A stretch of 64,000 bases of DNA from positions 1,860,001-1,924,000 of the forward strand of contig OZ253669.1 in the NCBI GenBank assembly GCA_965263375.1. Direction: 5' to 3'. Below, in pieces: positions 1-8,599 of the stretch (positions are counted from its first letter, which is position 1; each line of letters opens with the position of its first letter). Source of the stretch: JAJFFW01 sp965263375. Its GTDB lineage: Bacteria; Pseudomonadota; Alphaproteobacteria; Caulobacterales; Parvularculaceae. The notes under the pieces are model-generated. The model had not been told where the DNA came from. It saw only the letters and a list, made by a program, of their open reading frames with translations, and did not search any database. Both the position numbers and the translations under genes were made by a program.

Positions 1-350
1 AGTCACTGACCTCCGCCAGAGGCGGAGGTTTATAACGCTTCGCTTAGACCGCCAGAGGCGGTCTTTGGACCTTGAACCGCCAGAGGCGTTCTTTGGATCA
101 ACGAGCGTCTCAGTTCTCCTCCCCCGTTTCACGGGGGAGGTGTCGGCGAAGCCGGCGGAGGGGGCCAAACTGTGTTCAAATTACTCAGGCCCATCATGAT
201 ATCATAGACCGCATCCCCCCTCCGATCCGCGCCTTCCGCGCGGATCACCTCCCCCGCAAGCGAGGGAGGAAAGTCCGCCAACTGTAGATTTTAACAAACT
301 GATAACGCAGACAAACTGCGGTCTCCTACCTAAAATGTAGAACGCGTCCA
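1..350. repeat. Gene-free cluster of GC-rich REP-like palindromes
   Basis: No credible gene lies in the first 457 bases; the one open frame here is arginine-rich and built on the repeats. Visible palindromes: 10-28 (CCTCCGCC-AGA-GGCGGAGG), 46-64 (AGACCGCC-AGA-GGCGGTCT), a decayed copy near 74-91 with the same CCGCC-AGA-GGCG core, 118-140 (CCTCCCCCG, 5-base loop, complement), 224-246 (GATCCGCGC, 5-base loop, complement) and an imperfect one at 248-269. The three copies with the AGA loop are spaced about 30 bases apart. Such arrays are typical of intergenic repetitive extragenic palindromes. Function is not evident. Confidence 0.6.
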
Positions 351-352
351 AT

Positions 353-376
353 CCTCCACCGAAGGTGGAGGTTTTT
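353..376 (+). terminator. Hairpin with T-run, possible terminator
   Basis: CCTCCACC pairs with GGTGGAGG across a GAA loop (353-371), followed on the plus strand by five T. It resembles the neighbouring palindromes, so it may be another repeat copy that also works as a terminator for a plus-strand gene to the left of the window. Confidence 0.35.
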
Positions 377-384
377 GATGGAAT

Positions 385-433
385 AAAAAATGGAAGAGCC
401 CTGTCGCAACATTTTTGCGACAGGGCTCTTCCA
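385..433 (-). terminator. Rho-independent terminator of the decarboxylase gene
   Basis: A perfect 19-bp inverted repeat (391-409 with 415-433, 5-base loop) lies 24 bases after the stop codon of the leftward decarboxylase gene. On the minus strand it is followed by a run of six T (385-390). This is a textbook intrinsic terminator. Confidence 0.85.
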
Positions 434-457
434 ATTAAAACCTAAGGTTTTTACGTT

Positions 458-1663
458 TTAAGCGTGTTGCTGCTCGTCAACCAAAAGCACTCGCTTAATC
501 CGCGATAAATTATTGTGCTCATCATACATACTAACAATCGGCGCATCAGCCACATGTGCATGCGCATAGGCGCCAAAGCCGTTAAATCCCGTATGAAGCG
601 CAAAACCATAAGCGCCTAGGGTTGAAATTTCTAAATAATCACCGGTCTGAATATCGCAGGGCAACACAAATGGTCCCGCCATTTTATCAAGGTCATCACA
701 TGTTGGGCCAAACAAACCAAAACCTTGACGCCTTGAGGATTGAGGACCTTGCCGCAGCAAGGTCGCGGTAAATGGCCAATCGATGCGACCTGCATCAGAA
801 AGGGCGCCATAAACGCCGTCATTAATGTAAAGATCATCGCCCTTGCGCGCTTCGACCCGCACGACCAGAGACGCCGCTTCTGCACAAAGGGCCCGGCCCG
901 GCTCGCACCAGAGCGTGCAGTTTTCAGCAACGAGTATATTCTCAAAGCGTTTGGCAATCGCATCAAAATATAGGCTCAGCTGGGGCGGCTCCATCCCTGG
1001 ATAAGAAGCAGGGAAACCGCCGCCGACGTCTAAAACATCAACGATTACGCCGGCTCGTATGATTGTTCTTTCAATGACATCAAGCGCCGTGACATAAGCT
1101 TCAGGCGACATTGCCTGACTGCCGACATGAAACGCCACGCCAAGGCTCGCAGCATGCTGACGCGCACGCCGCATCAGCTGTACAGCCTCCTCGCCCTCAA
1201 CGCCAAACTTACTATTCAACGCTAACTTTGCGTCAGGGTTTTCAACCTTATGACGAATGCAAAGGGTCAGGTCCCGCGCCGAGCCGAGGACGCTTATGAT
1301 TTTGTCAAGCTCGTCATTGCTATCGACTGCGAAAATCCGCACGCCGCATTCTTCATAAGCTGCTTTGATCACTTCGCCCGCTTTGATCGGGTTCATAAAG
1401 GCAATAACAGCATCGGGAAACAACCGATGAATTGCGCGCGCCTCAACAAGCGAGGCGACTTCAAACCTGGTCACACCCGACCGATAAAGTGTTTGAAGGA
1501 GCCAGGGGGATGGGTTCGCCTTTACCGCGTAAAACGTCTCACCGGGGAAATTTTTCACAAAAAATTCCGCCGCGCGCGTCGCAGCATGCGGGCGCAAACA
1601 AAAAACCGGGTCTTTCGGCTTCATTTGAATGGCTAGGTCAGCCGCGTTCTTGTAACTGTCCAC
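458..1663 (-). CDS. PLP-dependent ornithine/lysine-type decarboxylase (group IV)
   Basis: Fold III PLP decarboxylase of the Orn/DAP/Arg family, likely making putrescine or cadaverine in the cytoplasm. Seen: the PLP-lysine motif YAVKAN near residue 48, a glycine-rich DVGGGFP phosphate loop, the CEPGR motif, and GPTCDD near the C-terminus, whose Cys-Asp pair is used in ornithine decarboxylases. Length of about 400 residues fits short bacterial ornithine/lysine decarboxylases. A GTG at 1663 is preferred because GGAGG lies 9 bases before it; an in-frame GTG at 1690 would add nine residues. Substrate (ornithine, lysine or both) cannot be settled by eye. Single gene with its own terminator. Confidence 0.85.
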   Translation of the reverse strand: MDSYKNAADLAIQMKPKDPVFCLRPHAATRAAEFFVKNFPGETFYAVKANPSPWLLQTLYRSGVTRFEVASLVEARAIHRLFPDAVIAFMNPIKAGEVIKAAYEECGVRIFAVDSNDELDKIISVLGSARDLTLCIRHKVENPDAKLALNSKFGVEGEEAVQLMRRARQHAASLGVAFHVGSQAMSPEAYVTALDVIERTIIRAGVIVDVLDVGGGFPASYPGMEPPQLSLYFDAIAKRFENILVAENCTLWCEPGRALCAEAASLVVRVEARKGDDLYINDGVYGALSDAGRIDWPFTATLLRQGPQSSRRQGFGLFGPTCDDLDKMAGPFVLPCDIQTGDYLEISTLGAYGFALHTGFNGFGAYAHAHVADAPIVSMYDEHNNLSRIKRVLLVDEQQHA

Positions 1664-1841
1664 CTCATGGGACCTCCGACTAAGGGCCACATTAAAGCCA
1701 TCTTAGGCCTTAAGGCAGCGCGTTAATTGGATGCCAGCCCCACGAGAAAATCCCGGACTTGGCGTGAGATGGGCTCGTTTAATTCCTGTTCGCTGACTTG
1801 TAAAGAAAATTTGTTGTGAATTTTTCCTGGCAACAGAGCAA

Positions 1842-1874
1842 TAAAAAAACCCGGCGCGGGGCGCGCGCCGGGTT
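1842..1874 (-). terminator. Rho-independent terminator of amtB
   Basis: AACCCGGCGCG (1848-1858) pairs perfectly with 1864-1874 across a 5-base loop, followed on the minus strand by seven T (1842-1848). It lies just beyond the amtB stop codon at 1921. Confidence 0.85.
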
Positions 1875-1920
1875 CTTGGGGCGAAGGAATGCGCGATGCC
1901 GCACTCCTTCTCGTTGGAAC

Positions 1921-3249
1921 TTACTTTGCGAAGTCTGGGTAAGCAGGAGAACCAATCTCTGAATCGTCCAGACCAGCTTCTTCCTCGGCCGCACTTGCGC
2001 GGATGCCGACGATGAACTTCAACAAGAACCAGATCACAAGGCTGACAGAGAATACGAAGATCGCATTCGCGCCAACACCAACCGCCTGACCGTAGAAAGA
2101 CGCGTCAGAGTTTGTGACTGGAACAACCATCGTACCCCAGATGCCGCAGAACAAGTGCGCTGGGATAGCGCCAACAACATCGTCAATACGCATTGCTTCA
2201 AGCAATGGTGTTGTAACGAAGATGATCACGCCGCCGATTGAACCGATCAACGCAGCCTGCCAGATTGAAGGCATAAGTGGTTCAGCTGTGATCGCAACCA
2301 AGCCGCCGATCGCACCGTTAAGCGCCATTGACAGATCGATTTTGCTTTTCAGCACGGTGCACAGAATAACAACTGTAAGCACACCGCAAGCCGCCGCCAT
2401 ATTCGTGTTCACGAAAATGTTTGAAACAGCGATCGCATCGTCAAGCGTGCCAAGAGCAAGCTGTGAACCACCGTTAAAGCCGAACCAACCGAGCCATAGG
2501 ATGAATACGCCGAGGGTCGCCAAAGGCAAGCTAGAGCCCTGGATCTGAACGATTTCACCGTCTGGACCATATTTACCGCGACGTGGCCCAAGAGCCAAAG
2601 CGCCAGCAAGAGCCGCCCAACCGCCTGTTGCGTGAACAAGCGTAGAACCAGCAAAGTCAGAGAAGCCATAGCGAGCATCAAGCCAGCCGCCGCCCCACTC
2701 CCAAGAAGCTTGGATTGGGTAGATCAAACCAGTCAAAATCGCTGTGAAGATAAAGAATGGCCACAAACGAACGCGCTCAGCGATCGTACCAGAAACGATA
2801 GACGCCGCTGTTGCAACGAACACCATTTGGAAGAACCAGTCTGATGAAGCAGAATACCCTGTGCCTAGCGCATCAGAATCATCAGCCATCCATGGCGTTA
2901 GCGTGCCAATCCATCCGCCTTCTTCAACGCCATAGATGATGTTGTAACCCATCAACCAAACCATCAGCGTTGCAATTGAGAAAAGCGTGATGTTTTTCAA
3001 ACAGATTGTTGCAGCGTTTTTCGCCCGAACAAGCCCGGCTTCCAACATACAAAAACCTGCCGCCATGAACATAACGACCATGCCCATGATGAGGAAAAGC
3101 AGTGTATTAAAGACAAATTGCGTGTCCGGCGCAGCGGCTGTCGACACAGCCTCCGCAGGCGCTGCATCTTGGCCGATCGCCGTTCCCGCCATAGTGGCGG
3201 CCCCAGCGGCCAACGCCCAAGCAGCGTTTTTCAGATTGTGAGTTTTCAT
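1921..3249 (-). CDS. amtB: Ammonium transporter AmtB
   Basis: Inner-membrane ammonium channel of the Amt/Rh family, 442 residues. The N-terminus (about 30 residues, ending near AIGQDA) looks like a cleaved signal peptide, as in many Amt proteins, followed by about 11 hydrophobic segments. The twin pore histidines are visible in TLVHATGGW and IPAHLFCGIWG. The C-terminal tail SEIGSPAYPDF is the cytoplasmic segment contacted by PII proteins in the family. GAGGGG sits 4 bases before ATG. No glnK lies beside it, unlike the usual glnK-amtB pair, so the PII partner must be elsewhere. The leader contains two dyads (3271-3286 and 3324-3343). No sigma-54 signature was found. Confidence 0.95.
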   Translation of the reverse strand: MKTHNLKNAAWALAAGAATMAGTAIGQDAAPAEAVSTAAAPDTQFVFNTLLFLIMGMVVMFMAAGFCMLEAGLVRAKNAATICLKNITLFSIATLMVWLMGYNIIYGVEEGGWIGTLTPWMADDSDALGTGYSASSDWFFQMVFVATAASIVSGTIAERVRLWPFFIFTAILTGLIYPIQASWEWGGGWLDARYGFSDFAGSTLVHATGGWAALAGALALGPRRGKYGPDGEIVQIQGSSLPLATLGVFILWLGWFGFNGGSQLALGTLDDAIAVSNIFVNTNMAAACGVLTVVILCTVLKSKIDLSMALNGAIGGLVAITAEPLMPSIWQAALIGSIGGVIIFVTTPLLEAMRIDDVVGAIPAHLFCGIWGTMVVPVTNSDASFYGQAVGVGANAIFVFSVSLVIWFLLKFIVGIRASAAEEEAGLDDSEIGSPAYPDFAK

Positions 3250-3864
3250 ATACCCCTCGGCTTTGTGTTTATGCGTACAAACGCATCAAATCGCGGACAT
3301 CGATGCGATAAAATGCTACTAACCAGTCGCATTTTAGCGACTGCTGTCAAAACCATTACAATTTTATCCTTGCATTGCAATATAAAAAATATACCCTATG
3401 AGCCAGATGCGGCAATTTTGCGCTAAATTCTGTGTGTTTTTGTATAAATTTTGGGGTAAATTAGCATTATCGTCTAATCAATATCGCCTCAACTAGGCAT
3501 ACTGATTATCTATTTTGAAATCGTGATTGTACGATTTCTTCCGCATGTTTTCGGGGCTCTCGTTAGCAGGCGGAGTTATGTGAACAGGGGTGATTTTGTT
3601 CGCTTTTTTGTGCTTTTGGCGCTTTTGTTTTTTGGCCATCTCAACAAACATAATCGCCGTTGTTTAGTTTCTCGCTCGCCCGGCGAATGGTGCGTTAAAG
3701 CCGCGGCGCAGTAAAAAAATATATGCTCATGAGGGTTTCGACTTCACGCGCAATCTTTTTTTTGCAAGGTAGTCGGAATTTCATCGTGAGATTTCAGTTC
3801 GCGTGACAGTAACACGCATTTATAAGTAGGCGTGTACGTGCACGTAGGCAGTATGGAGGGGCTC
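3250..3864. other. Intergenic region with amtB leader dyads
   Basis: No supported gene in these 615 bases. It should carry the promoters of amtB (leftward) and of the small membrane protein (rightward). Two perfect dyads stand in the amtB leader: ATGCGT-ACAA-ACGCAT (3271-3286) and CAGTCGC-ATTTTA-GCGACTG (3324-3343). The rest is AT-rich with several T-runs. A 63-codon frame at 3523-3714 has no convincing ribosome site and is not called. Confidence 0.5.
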
Positions 3865-4155
3865 ATGGAACCAATTAACGCAGGCGAACAACTCGCCCAA
3901 GACATCCAAGCGAATTTCGCTTTATTTCAAACGACATCATTGATCGCTACAGTGATCATTGCGTTGATAGCCGCTGTGCTTGCCGCACGCGCAGGCAATA
4001 TGCTTAATGAGGCTCGTTTTCTTTATTGGCGTATGCGTGAAGTTGAAAAGCAGATTTTGAAAGGTGATGGCTCCGCCACACAAAATCGCGCGATGAATCA
4101 AATGTCTGTCTATCGCTCGAAGAAACCATCACGCCGTAACAATACGGTTGTCTAG
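3865..4155 (+). CDS. Small single-span membrane protein, unknown function
   Basis: 96 residues, not recognised as a named family. One strong hydrophobic segment near residues 25-46 (SLIATVIIALIAAVLAA) is followed by an amphipathic, charged stretch (RFLYWRMREVEKQILK) and a basic tail rich in Arg, Lys and Asn, suggesting an N-out or N-in bitopic protein with a basic cytoplasmic tail. ATG 3865 is chosen because GGAGGGG precedes it by 3-6 bases; upstream in-frame starts at 3832 and 3853 lack this. A perfect terminator follows (4217-4252), supporting a real monocistronic gene. Confidence 0.65.
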   Translation: MEPINAGEQLAQDIQANFALFQTTSLIATVIIALIAAVLAARAGNMLNEARFLYWRMREVEKQILKGDGSATQNRAMNQMSVYRSKKPSRRNNTVV

Positions 4156-4216
4156 GGCTTTGCACCTCAGCAACGCCCCCAAAGATTTCATTCTGTTTCA
4201 ATAAAGTTTATATAAG

Positions 4217-4252
4217 GCGCGCTTAATCTGTCATGGTTAAGCGCGCTTTTAT
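4217..4252 (+). terminator. Rho-independent terminator of the small membrane protein gene
   Basis: GCGCGCTTAA (4217-4226) pairs perfectly with TTAAGCGCGC (4237-4246) over a 10-base loop and runs into TTTTATT on the plus strand. Confidence 0.8.
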
Positions 4253-4373
4253 TATTCACCACAGAACAACCACCCTCAGAGAGAATATTTTCTCCGCATA
4301 AAGATGCTCGCAACTTCTAAACACGCCTGGAACCTGATAAAATCAGTTTTCTTTCGCCTTTATCAGCTCAATC

Positions 4374-6377
4374 TTAATTATCCAAGAAGCTGCGTAATTT
4401 CCGGCTGCGACTTGGGTGCTTAAGCTTGCGAAGCGCCTTCGCTTCAATTTGGCGGATACGCTCGCGGGTCACGGAAAATTGCTGCCCAACCTCTTCCAAG
4501 GTATGATCAGTATTCATACCAATACCAAAGCGCATACGCAGAACCCGCTCTTCACGCGGCGTAAGCGAAGCCAAAACGCGGGTCGTCGTTTCGCGAAGGT
4601 TTGACTGGATCGCCGCATCAATCGGCAGAACCGTATTTTTATCTTCGATAAAGTCGCCAAGGTGGCTGTCTTCCTCGTCGCCGATGGGCGTTTCAAGAGA
4701 GATCGGCTCTTTGGCGATCTTCATCACCTTACGGACCTTTTCCAGCGGCATAGAAAGCTTTTCCGCCAACTCTTCCGGCGTCGGCTCTCGCCCAATTTCA
4801 TGCAACATCTGACGAGACGTCCGTACAATCTTGTTGATCGTCTCGATCATATGAACCGGAATACGAATGGTCCGCGCTTGGTCAGCAATAGAACGCGTGA
4901 TCGCCTGTCTGATCCACCAAGTCGCATAGGTAGAGAACTTATAACCGCGGCGATATTCAAACTTATCAACCGCTTTCATAAGGCCGATATTCCCCTCCTG
5001 GATGAGATCAAGGAACTGCAGCCCGCGGTTGGTATATTTTTTGGCGATCGAAATGACCAGGCGCAAATTCGCCTCCACCATTTCTTTCTTTGCCACGCGC
5101 GCCTCGCGCTCGCCTTTTTGAACCGTCTGAACAATGCGGCGGAAATCTTCAATCGTCAGGCCCGTGTCTTGGGAAAGTTGCCCAACTTCTTCACGGATAT
5201 CGACAATCTTTTGCGCCGCTTTCGTTGTGAAGTTCTGCCAACCTTTGCCAGTTTTCACGCTGACCCGCTCAAACCAATCTGGATCAAGCTCTTGGCCCAA
5301 ATATTCCTGTAAAAACTCACGCCGATTAACGCCATAGCTGTCAGCAAGGCGGACAAGCTTGCCCTCAAGGCCAATAAGGCGGCGATTAATGTCATAAAGT
5401 TGCTCAACAAGCGCTTCGATACGGTGATTGTTGAGCCGGACAGAGCGCATTCTCTCGACGATATCTTTTTGGATTTTCTTCATGCGCCGCGATTGGGAGG
5501 AGCTAAGATCCTCGCCCCTTAAGCGCTCTTCGATCATCATATCCTGCAGGCGGCGCAGTTTACGGTAATCGCCCGCGATCGAATCAAACGTCTGCATGAC
5601 ATCTTCACGCAGCTCCGCCTCCATCGCAGAAAGCGACAGCGCTCCCTCGTCAAATTCGTCTTCGTCTTCGTCGCCCGCCTCTTTCGCTGCTTCAGCGCGC
5701 TCAGCTTCTTCCTTTTGAACGCGTTCAGCGACTTCCGGCTTTGTCATGTCGGGGCGCGATTCTGGACCACCGCCGTAAGTGGCGTCCAAATCGATAATAT
5801 CGCGCAGCAAAACCCGGCCCTCCTCCAGCTCGTCACGCCAGACCGTAATCGCCTCAAACGTCAAAGAGCTTTCGCAAAGCGCGCGGATCATTGTCTCGCG
5901 GCCAGCTTCAATACGTTTCGCGATCGCTATCTCGCCTTCACGAGATAAAAGCTCCACCGTCCCCATTTCACGCAAATACATGCGTACGGGGTCATCGGTG
6001 CGGTCAGCAGAACTAGACGTATTCGTTGTTACAACACCGCTGGATTTTTCTTCTTTTTTAACAAGCGCGGTGCTTTTTTCGCCCTGAGCGCTTTGCTCAG
6101 CGCTGTCATTATTTTCGTCTTCATCCTCGTCGTCTTCGTCATTTTCTACGACATTGATGCCCAGCTCAGATAACTTGGCCATCACATCTTCGATTTGTTC
6201 TGATGAAAACTCTTCTGACGGCAAAATGGAATTCAGCTCATCATAAGTCACATAACCGCGTGCTTTAGCGGTTTTGATAAGCTTTTTGACGTCGGCGTCG
6301 TTAAGATCAAGAATTGGCGCTTCTGCTTCTTTCGCCTCATCTTCCATTACTGGTTTCGCCGCCGTTTGTTGTGTCAT
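4374..6377 (-). CDS. rpoD: RNA polymerase primary sigma factor RpoD
   Basis: Housekeeping sigma-70, 667 residues. Order seen: region 1.1 (residues about 20-80, KLIKTAKARGYVTYDELN), a highly acidic linker (ENDEDDEDEDENN), region 1.2 (DDPVRMYLREMG), the long non-conserved insert of proteobacterial RpoD, region 2 (LDLIQEGNIGLMKAVDKFEY, TYATWWIRQAITR), region 3 and region 4 with the helix-turn-helix VTRERIRQIEAKALRKL. The tail RSRKLRSFLDN is normal. It lies 78 bases after dnaG on the same strand, the classic macromolecular synthesis pair, and is probably co-transcribed with it. Confidence 0.97.
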   Translation of the reverse strand: MTQQTAAKPVMEDEAKEAEAPILDLNDADVKKLIKTAKARGYVTYDELNSILPSEEFSSEQIEDVMAKLSELGINVVENDEDDEDEDENNDSAEQSAQGEKSTALVKKEEKSSGVVTTNTSSSADRTDDPVRMYLREMGTVELLSREGEIAIAKRIEAGRETMIRALCESSLTFEAITVWRDELEEGRVLLRDIIDLDATYGGGPESRPDMTKPEVAERVQKEEAERAEAAKEAGDEDEDEFDEGALSLSAMEAELREDVMQTFDSIAGDYRKLRRLQDMMIEERLRGEDLSSSQSRRMKKIQKDIVERMRSVRLNNHRIEALVEQLYDINRRLIGLEGKLVRLADSYGVNRREFLQEYLGQELDPDWFERVSVKTGKGWQNFTTKAAQKIVDIREEVGQLSQDTGLTIEDFRRIVQTVQKGEREARVAKKEMVEANLRLVISIAKKYTNRGLQFLDLIQEGNIGLMKAVDKFEYRRGYKFSTYATWWIRQAITRSIADQARTIRIPVHMIETINKIVRTSRQMLHEIGREPTPEELAEKLSMPLEKVRKVMKIAKEPISLETPIGDEEDSHLGDFIEDKNTVLPIDAAIQSNLRETTTRVLASLTPREERVLRMRFGIGMNTDHTLEEVGQQFSVTRERIRQIEAKALRKLKHPSRSRKLRSFLDN

Positions 6378-6455
6378 GGATCCGCCTTAAATTTATACAC
6401 GCCGCCAAACAGAAAAAGCGCCACTTACGCTTGACCAACGCTCGAAACGCTCGAT

Positions 6456-8447
6456 TTAATGTTTTTTGCGCCTTTTCTCAAGATCGGCTTTAACTTTGTC
6501 GAGCCGATCAAAAAATTCTTTTGAGGAGATGTCGCTTACGCCCTGTCCGCCCTGATCGTCATTCTTCTCATTATATAGCGCTTCACGCGCATTCACGGTC
6601 GCCTTCCAATGGTCTTCACCGCCAATAATTTGCGCCGCGCTTTGCGAAACTTCATCTGGCATTCGTCTTTGCAACCACTGCCGTCTTAAATTATCGCGCC
6701 AAACATCCTCTAAAAGACTTAGTTCTGTGCCAGGTTCCAGAAAACTTTGTTGGTTGAGCGTCTCATCATTCAAGATTCGCTCCAAAATATCTGCCGCCTG
6801 TGTGTTTTCGAGATGGCGTTTCAATCCCTCGCTGTCAAGGTCGCTATACTGGAAAAGCACCCCTAATAACTCGTTTAGCAGCCTTGTTAAGTCAGGGTCC
6901 TGCAATTCAAGCTCTAAAAACTCGCTTTCACAGCGCTCAACCAATTCAGGAAACTTCAAAGCAGCTAACACGAGCGTCGCTTCCCTTATCCAGCTGGATG
7001 GGGTGCGGCGAACGCCGCCGCTTTCTAAAAACGTCGCTTGCTTGTCCCTAAATGGGTTCCGCCACGGCGCGCGCCCGCTTCCTCTTGCGGGCCCTTGCCT
7101 AGTATATCCACCGCTTTGTGTTTGTCGGCCAGTGGTCCGGGCGGGCATTGTAAAATAAGCATCAAGCCGATTGGCGAGGTCAACGCCATAGGCGGCGCGC
7201 ACGTCCGCGTCAGCAATGCCTTTTACAAGGGCGCGCAAATGGGCTTTCAGCCCAGCCCGTCGCTCCGGCGTGTCCAAGGGAGAGGCTTGTTCTTCCCGCC
7301 GCCATAGCGCTTCAACAAAAGGAATTGCCTCTTTAAGGACAGCCTCAAACGCACTTGCCCCTTTTTCACGGACTAGGTCATCTGGATCTTGGCCTTCAGG
7401 AAGAAATGCAAAAGATAAAGACTTGCGTGGCTGTAACATCGGCAGCGCGCGATCAATCGCGCGGTGGGCGGCGCGCTGGCCCGCGCCGTCGCCGTCAAAA
7501 CACAAAACGGGTTCATCACTTGAACGCCAAAGAAGCGCCAATTGTTGTTCTGTAAGAGCCGTACCAAGGGGCGCAACGGCGCGCCGAATTCCCGCCCCCC
7601 AAAGGGCGATAACATCCATGTACCCTTCACAGACGATCAAAGGCGCTTTGTCTTCACCCGCAGCGATCCGCGCTTGGCCTAAATTGTATAGAACCGTCCC
7701 TTTGTGAAAGAGCGCAGTTTCGGGAGAGTTTAAATATTTCGCCCGCGCGTTAGGGTCGAGCGCTCGCCCGCCAAAAGCGATTACACGCTCACGCGGCCCT
7801 AATATCGGAAACATGATCCGATTACGAAAGCGATCATAGCTGCCGCGTCCAGCCGATGTCGTTTCTTCCGGCTTTATGACCAATCCTGCCTCAATAAGGG
7901 TTTGTTCCGTAAACCCTTTATTGATCAGGTAATCTTTTAAGACGGGCCCGCCATCCGGCGCAAAACCAATGCGGAATGCTTTTACTTGCGCCTCGCTCAC
8001 CCCTCGCCGCTTTAAATATTCCGCCGCATGACGTCCGGGGGCGCGGCGCAAACTCGCCTCAAAAAACACAGCCGCCGCCTCACAAGCTTCGGCTAGACCG
8101 GCCTGGCGCTTTGCGCTCTCCGCCTGCTGGGGGCTGTCTTTGGGAAGCTCTAGCCCCGCCTCTTCAGCGAGCCGTTCGACCGCCTCGTGAAACTCAAGCT
8201 TTTGCACATCCTGTAAAAACGAGATGATGTCGCCATGCTTGCCCGACGAGAAGCAGTGATAAAAACCTTTATGGTCATTCACAAAAAAAGAGGGTGTTTT
8301 CTCTTTAGTGAAGGGGGAAAGGCCCGCATATTCATTGCCCTGTTTTTTAAGCTTTACATGGCGGCCAATCACGTCCGAAGGGCGCAGACGCGTTTTTAAC
8401 TCATCTAAAAATTCCGGCGTAAAGCGGGGCATCAAAAATTCATTCAA
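6456..8447 (-). CDS. dnaG: DNA primase DnaG with degenerate zinc-binding domain
   Basis: Replicative primase, 663 residues. Domains: N-terminal CHC2-type region (residues 1-105), TOPRIM catalytic core (FGGRAL, CEGYMDVIAL and CFDGDGAGQRAA, about residues 230-345), and a C-terminal DnaB-binding helical region. The zinc site is mostly lost: the usual C-P-F-H and H-C-F-G-C pattern reads S-P-F-T (44-47) and H-C-F-S-S (64-68), leaving one of four ligands. The catalytic Glu and Asp residues of the TOPRIM fold are present. The first ATG has a weak ribosome site; an alternative is five residues later. Paired with rpoD downstream; yqeY, its usual upstream neighbour, is 1.3 kb away. Confidence 0.95.
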   Translation of the reverse strand: MNEFLMPRFTPEFLDELKTRLRPSDVIGRHVKLKKQGNEYAGLSPFTKEKTPSFFVNDHKGFYHCFSSGKHGDIISFLQDVQKLEFHEAVERLAEEAGLELPKDSPQQAESAKRQAGLAEACEAAAVFFEASLRRAPGRHAAEYLKRRGVSEAQVKAFRIGFAPDGGPVLKDYLINKGFTEQTLIEAGLVIKPEETTSAGRGSYDRFRNRIMFPILGPRERVIAFGGRALDPNARAKYLNSPETALFHKGTVLYNLGQARIAAGEDKAPLIVCEGYMDVIALWGAGIRRAVAPLGTALTEQQLALLWRSSDEPVLCFDGDGAGQRAAHRAIDRALPMLQPRKSLSFAFLPEGQDPDDLVREKGASAFEAVLKEAIPFVEALWRREEQASPLDTPERRAGLKAHLRALVKGIADADVRAAYGVDLANRLDAYFTMPARTTGRQTQSGGYTRQGPARGSGRAPWRNPFRDKQATFLESGGVRRTPSSWIREATLVLAALKFPELVERCESEFLELELQDPDLTRLLNELLGVLFQYSDLDSEGLKRHLENTQAADILERILNDETLNQQSFLEPGTELSLLEDVWRDNLRRQWLQRRMPDEVSQSAAQIIGGEDHWKATVNAREALYNEKNDDQGGQGVSDISSKEFFDRLDKVKADLEKRRKKH

Positions 8448-8599
8448 ATATTGGCGAGGTCGCCCAGCATAAGCTGATTGACGATATTTGTCTCAATTGG
8501 TTTTCCCAAAAGAACGACTCTCGCTCATTTCGCAAGAACCGGAATGCTGCGCCTTATCAGATGCATTAAGGGGGACAAAAGCAATGATGGAGAAGCCCT

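Noticed and set aside
72..287. 71-codon open frame in the palindrome array
   Set aside because: Arg-rich product built on GC-rich repeats, no ribosome site, no domain.
3523..3714. 63-codon frame upstream of the small membrane protein
   Set aside because: Starts with a non-ATG codon without ribosome site and has biased Phe/Arg composition.
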